This document shows positions 59,884 through 64,000 of a DNA stretch of 64,000 nt, one piece after another (position 1 is the first letter of the stretch; the number at the start of each line of letters is the position of its first letter). The notes beneath the pieces are model-generated. The model was not told the DNA's origin. It did not search any database and worked only from the letters and a program-made list of their open reading frames with translations. Origin of the DNA: Datisca glomerata (Eukaryota; Streptophyta; Magnoliopsida; Cucurbitales; Datiscaceae); assembly GCA_003255025.1 (NCBI GenBank), contig QANY01009007.1, positions 248,001-312,000 of the forward strand, read 5' to 3'. The position numbers and the translations under genes are program-made.

Positions 59884-62800
59884 TCAAATTGAGTCATCAC
59901 TATTCTGATCGAAACCAACATTCATATGAATTGTATCTTCAATGGTTACACCAACAACATTTGTTCTAACTAAGTTGATACATTCTTCATTATAATGTAA
60001 GACTTCTTCTAAATGAGAATGATCATGTATATCACTTTCAAAATTCATCACTACTTCATTATCAGGAGTTGTATCATTATTAGGGTCACCCATGTCAAAT
60101 ATGTCTCTTGATTTTGTATGCACCACAACATGTCAATCTTTATCTTTATGATCTTGTACGTAATACACAAGATGTGCTTAAGATGCAAACATGAATGGTT
60201 CATCTCTCAAATCCTCACCAGTGTGAACAAAACGTGAAAAATTAATAAGTGTAAACCCAAATTCATCAACTTTTCTTCTAGCATTTGTGGTGTCAGTCCA
60301 GCCACACTTAAATAAGATTACTTTGAACTTATCATAGTAGTTCAATTCAATAATCTTCTTTAATATTCCATAATATTTTACTTCTCCTGTTATTGGATTT
60401 GTATCCCTCAAACTTGCGTAACTTCTAGTCTTAGCAGTCACTAAAACCCCATAATTCTGCATCACTTTCTTTGATGCGAAATATAAATCCATTTACATTA
60501 AATCTCGCATATTTCTATACCACTCAATTTGGACCACGAGCCAACCACCTTATTTTGTCTGACACTTTATTCTTGTTAGCCTATTCAATAAAAGTATATT
60601 CAGAATTAACTCACAAATTTTTAATACCAAAATCACCTCAACTTAACTAATAAACTTAAACTTACATAAGTTTGAAGCCATCCAACAAAATTTTTCATGT
60701 ACCAAATGTTGGAGCTCGGTTAGGGCAGGTTGATGTCGACAATTTTCCCTCCTCACATCTACTTCACATTTTCTACATGTCAATATAGATGAATTACATA
60801 AATATTCAACAATTAAATTGAGATATATGTAAAAGTTAAATTATTACAATTGAATAATACCAATCTATATGCTTGTAACCAGGACTGCTCATCAAGATAA
60901 CCTTCCTTTGCGATTTTTGTTGGTCGTCCAATATTAGGAAAAGTAGCATCATGTATGGTTTCCTCATCTTCATCATCCCAATTTCTAGAAGGACGATTAC
61001 ATATTGTTTCAATTTCTTCAAGGTATCTCGAGCAGAATGTTGCACACTCATGTATTATGTATCCCTCCGCTATGGAATCTTTCAGATGAGCTTTATTACA
61101 GACATATGATTTATGCTTATCAAGATACCTAAAGCTTACCAAGATACCTAATATCATTATATGTAAGAAATTAACATAAGCGCATGTGAATTTTTACATT
61201 GTGAAGTAATGGATAAAACTTTTTATATTGATATCTATCAATAGGATACATCAACTTATAATGCAAAGGTCCATCAAGCTTTACCTCATTTTTCAAGTGT
61301 ACTACTAAGTGTACCATGATGGTGAAAATGGATGGAGGAAAGATTTGTTCCATTTGACAAAGTCTGACCCCAGTCCGAGACTGGATAACTTGTCAATCAT
61401 ATTTATTTGCAGACCTTTAGAACAAAATTCTCTAAAAAGCAACTCAATTCAAATAAAACAGAGTACACCTTCTTTGCTAAAACACCCCGTAATACTATGG
61501 GTAAAAATTGTTGCATGATAATGTGACAATCATGATATTTAAGACCTTGAATCTTGCGTTACTTTAAATTGATGCAACGATGAATGTTTGATGTATATCT
61601 ATCAGGAAATCATATACTCTTTAGTGCATTAAAGAATATGTCTTTTTCATCATTTGTCATTGAAAATAAAGCATGAGGTAAGTAAGTGGTATCACCTTGA
61701 ATCATTGGATGAAGTTGACTCATTATACCCATATGTTGAAGGTCTAGGCTGGCCTTATAATTATCTTTACTCTTCCATGGATCATCAAAAATTGTCCCTA
61801 GTATGTTATCACATACATATTTTCAATGTGCTTTACATCAACATTATGACGTATAAGATTAAAATCTCAATAAAGTAGTTGAAAAAATATACTATTCTTC
61901 TTCCAATATTGCACATTATCATCACCAGATCTTCATTTTCAGCCAGATTAATTACTTTTTCCAAAAGTGACATTAAGGCCTTGGAATTGTTGTAAAACAT
62001 CTGAACCTGTAGGAGAAATAAGGGTCGATCTATTCTCAATTGTGCCACTAAAATTTTTACTATCACGACGAAACCTATGACCATACTCTAAAAATCTCCT
62101 ATGACTCATGAAACAATTTTTTTTTACCATATTTTAAGCATTGATAATTTGTCTCATAATTACAATGAGGGCAAGTAAAGCATGAATGTGTACTCCACCC
62201 AAACAAATTATCTAATCCCGGTAAGTCACTAATGATCCACAATAATGCTGCACGTATTTTAAAAACTTCCTTCGTTGATGCATCATATGTATCAACACCT
62301 GCCCCATAATTCTTTCAATTCTTCTATCAGAGGTTGCAAATACACGTAAATATTTTTTTCAGAAATTTTAGGCCCAATGATAAGAGTAGAGAGAATTATG
62401 ATGTATGTTTCATGCACATCCAATGAGGAAAAATATATGGAATTAAAAGAACAGACCACATGTAAATGGGTTGAAACCATCACTAGCCAAACCAAGTCTA
62501 ACATCACGTGATTCAGATGAGAATTCAGTATGTCTAGAGTCAAATAATTTCTAAGCAGCTGAATCAACAAGATATCTAAAAACACCATCTTCAATATGCT
62601 CTACATGATGCCATCTCATATTGTTAGCAGTTTTAGACGACATGTATAATCTCTGTAACCTCCCTTTTAAAGGAAAGTAACAAATCACTTTAGTAGGTAT
62701 TGACTGCTTCTTCCTTTTTCCTTGATATTGTGATGTACTCTCACTCTCCTTGGTTATCCACTTTAAAGTACGGCAAATGGTACATGATTGTTCTTGTTCT

Positions 62801-63468
62801 TTGTCTTTCCAATATAATATGCAGTCATTTGGACAAGCGTATATCTTTTCATAAACAAAGACCCACCTTTTTTATAATCTTCACAGCTTCATAAAATGTA
62901 TTTGGCAATGAAAATCCAGCATTATGTAATAAAGGTACACAATAAATGAGAGTTTTGAAAAAAAATTTCATCCTGAATACAAAGGTTCATTAATATCTCT
63001 AACTAAGTCAAAGAAATCAATCACCTTTGCCTCCGCTTGTTGAGCATCTTCATTTAGTTGCTCATTCATATAATTAGCAGTTGGCTCTATTTACAAATAA
63101 TTTGTTCCTCTCTCATTATCCACAACTCCGAATGCATCACACTACAAGTCATGCATATTGTCATCACAAGCTTCATGCACAAATGTATAGTTCACATGTC
63201 TTTTATTAAGCTCTTATTCTCTATTTGAATTTTGCAATATGGATTCACCAAAGAAAAATCAACGTGTATAACCAATGCTAAACCCATTACACACCAAGTG
63301 CTAATACACACTCTCCCTATTCATTCTCAGTATATTTACACAACGTTTACATGGACACACAATCCTACTCTCTTAGGAAACTCTTTTAAAAGCAAAATCA
63401 AGAAACTCCTTAACTCCATTAAGGTACTCTTGGTTAACTCGAGATTTTCCAGTCTGACTTTTGTCCAT
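59884..63468 (-). pseudogene. TNP2-like CACTA transposase, interrupted by stops
   Basis: The gene starts at an ATG at 63468 with a Transpos_assoc-like domain (EYLNGVKEFLDFAFKR...IVCPCKRC). It continues through NEDAQQAEAKVIDFFDLV (about 63050), NNMRWHHVEHIEDGVFRYL (about 62620), the Transposase_21 core (LFDSRHTEFSSESRDVRLGL, GVDTYDAS, HSCFTCPHC; about 62550-62160) and RLDLQHMGIMSQLHPM (about 61740). A DUF4218-like part follows (FPPSIFTIMVHLVVHLKNEVK, 61353-61250; YIIHECATFCSRYLEE at about 61040), then a DUF4216-like part (60492-60180) and a C-terminal tail ending at 59884. In-frame stops include TAA at 63375-63373, TAG at 62553-62551, TAA after FMFAS near 60180 and TGA near 60136. It is therefore inactive as read. 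Confidence 0.8.
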
Positions 63469-64000
63469 GATAAAATCAATCTGAACACATCATAATAAAT
63501 AATTCAATACAATGAAAATCAGAAGAATATTAAAGTGATTACCAAATTACATTATCAACTCATCTTAATGCTATCTTTAGTATTTATTAGTGTAACACTT
63601 TGTAATGAAATAGCTAGGCACGTATTCCTCTCTTTTGTCATGATAAGTCGTTTCTCATAAATGTGTAAACACAGAAACCCTTGAGCAATTTAGTTGTAAA
63701 ATAGAACATCAAATGCCATATAACAAAGATAATTAATATATGAAAAAAATTATACCACGGTAAAATGCAAAATAAAAAAAAGATAATTTCAATTATAACA
63801 CGCGTAAATTTACAGTATGGTGTCACAATACATACGTTGTCATATCATAATAGTACTTAACGTCATAATGGCACATAATATTATTTATATTAGTTTATAA
63901 TATAGTACGTGCGTAACACATGACAAATTGAGTGACCTTAAGCATAAGCTTGATAATGTTGAATATTTCTTAATTATATTACGATTGTAGGGTGATAGGA

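Larger units (their letters stand above)
57664..64000 (-). mobile_element. CACTA (En/Spm-like) DNA transposon, one end present, running off the right edge
   Basis: The terminal motif CACTACAAGGAAAAAGG starts at 57664. Inside it is GC-rich subterminal DNA with short inverted motifs (CCGCCGGCATAAATTCCTGC, GCGGCGGTTCAAAAACCGCC), typical of CACTA ends, to about 57960. Two transposon gene remnants follow on the minus strand: tnpA/TNP1-like at 58500-59650 and TNP2-like at 59884-63468. The other terminus is not in the window, so the element exceeds 6.3 kb. Confidence 0.85.

Overview
The window is nuclear DNA of a flowering plant, most likely a eudicot. The genes are intron-rich with GT-AG junctions, the intergenic DNA is AT-rich, and the proteins match plant families: an ANTH-domain clathrin adaptor, a NatC auxiliary subunit, an organellar protein-only RNase P and a GT47 exostosin-type glycosyltransferase. 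The mobile DNA is also plant-like (Ty1/copia, Ty3/gypsy, LINE, tRNA-derived SINE and CACTA). I cannot name the species from sequence alone. One ambiguous base (18091) shows this is a draft assembly.

Layout. 1-318 (minus) is the N-terminal coding exon of an unrecognised gene that runs off the left edge; its leader is split by an intron. 3672-8659 (minus) is a complete 15-exon gene for a 544-aa putative clathrin assembly protein. About 10.2-26 kb has no ordinary gene. It holds decayed LTR-retrotransposon DNA that has expanded into at least nine different minisatellites, a long copia-type LTR standing alone (about 17.0-19.2 kb, minus), and a broken Ty3/gypsy gag (about 23.4-24.6 kb, minus). 27318-40515 (minus) is a 16-exon gene for NAA35/MAK10 (728 aa). 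Its first intron is about 5.5 kb and is mostly a nine-copy tandem array of a unit of about 480 bp, with a SINE-like piece and a LINE 3' end beside it. 41.36-44.73 kb (plus) is a dead LINE with a poly(A) tail. 47195-50272 (plus) is a six-exon PRORP1-like gene (587 aa) with all catalytic aspartates. 51140-54986 (minus), convergent with it, is a four-exon GT47 gene (465 aa). From 57664 to the right edge lies a large CACTA (En/Spm) transposon. Its TIR, subterminal repeats, a tnpA-like gene and a TNP2-like gene are visible, and the genes are interrupted by several stops.

The four complete host genes are unrelated housekeeping-type genes: endocytosis, N-terminal acetylation, organellar tRNA 5' processing and wall glycan synthesis. 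Nothing suggests they form a pathway. Their exon models below were built by hand. Each joins in frame across every intron and gives a protein of about the expected family length. No clearly new biological system was found. The most unusual content is the minisatellite-rich retroelement locus (a 551-codon open frame made only of 60-bp repeats, and alternating 180-bp units) and the tandem array filling NAA35 intron 1.
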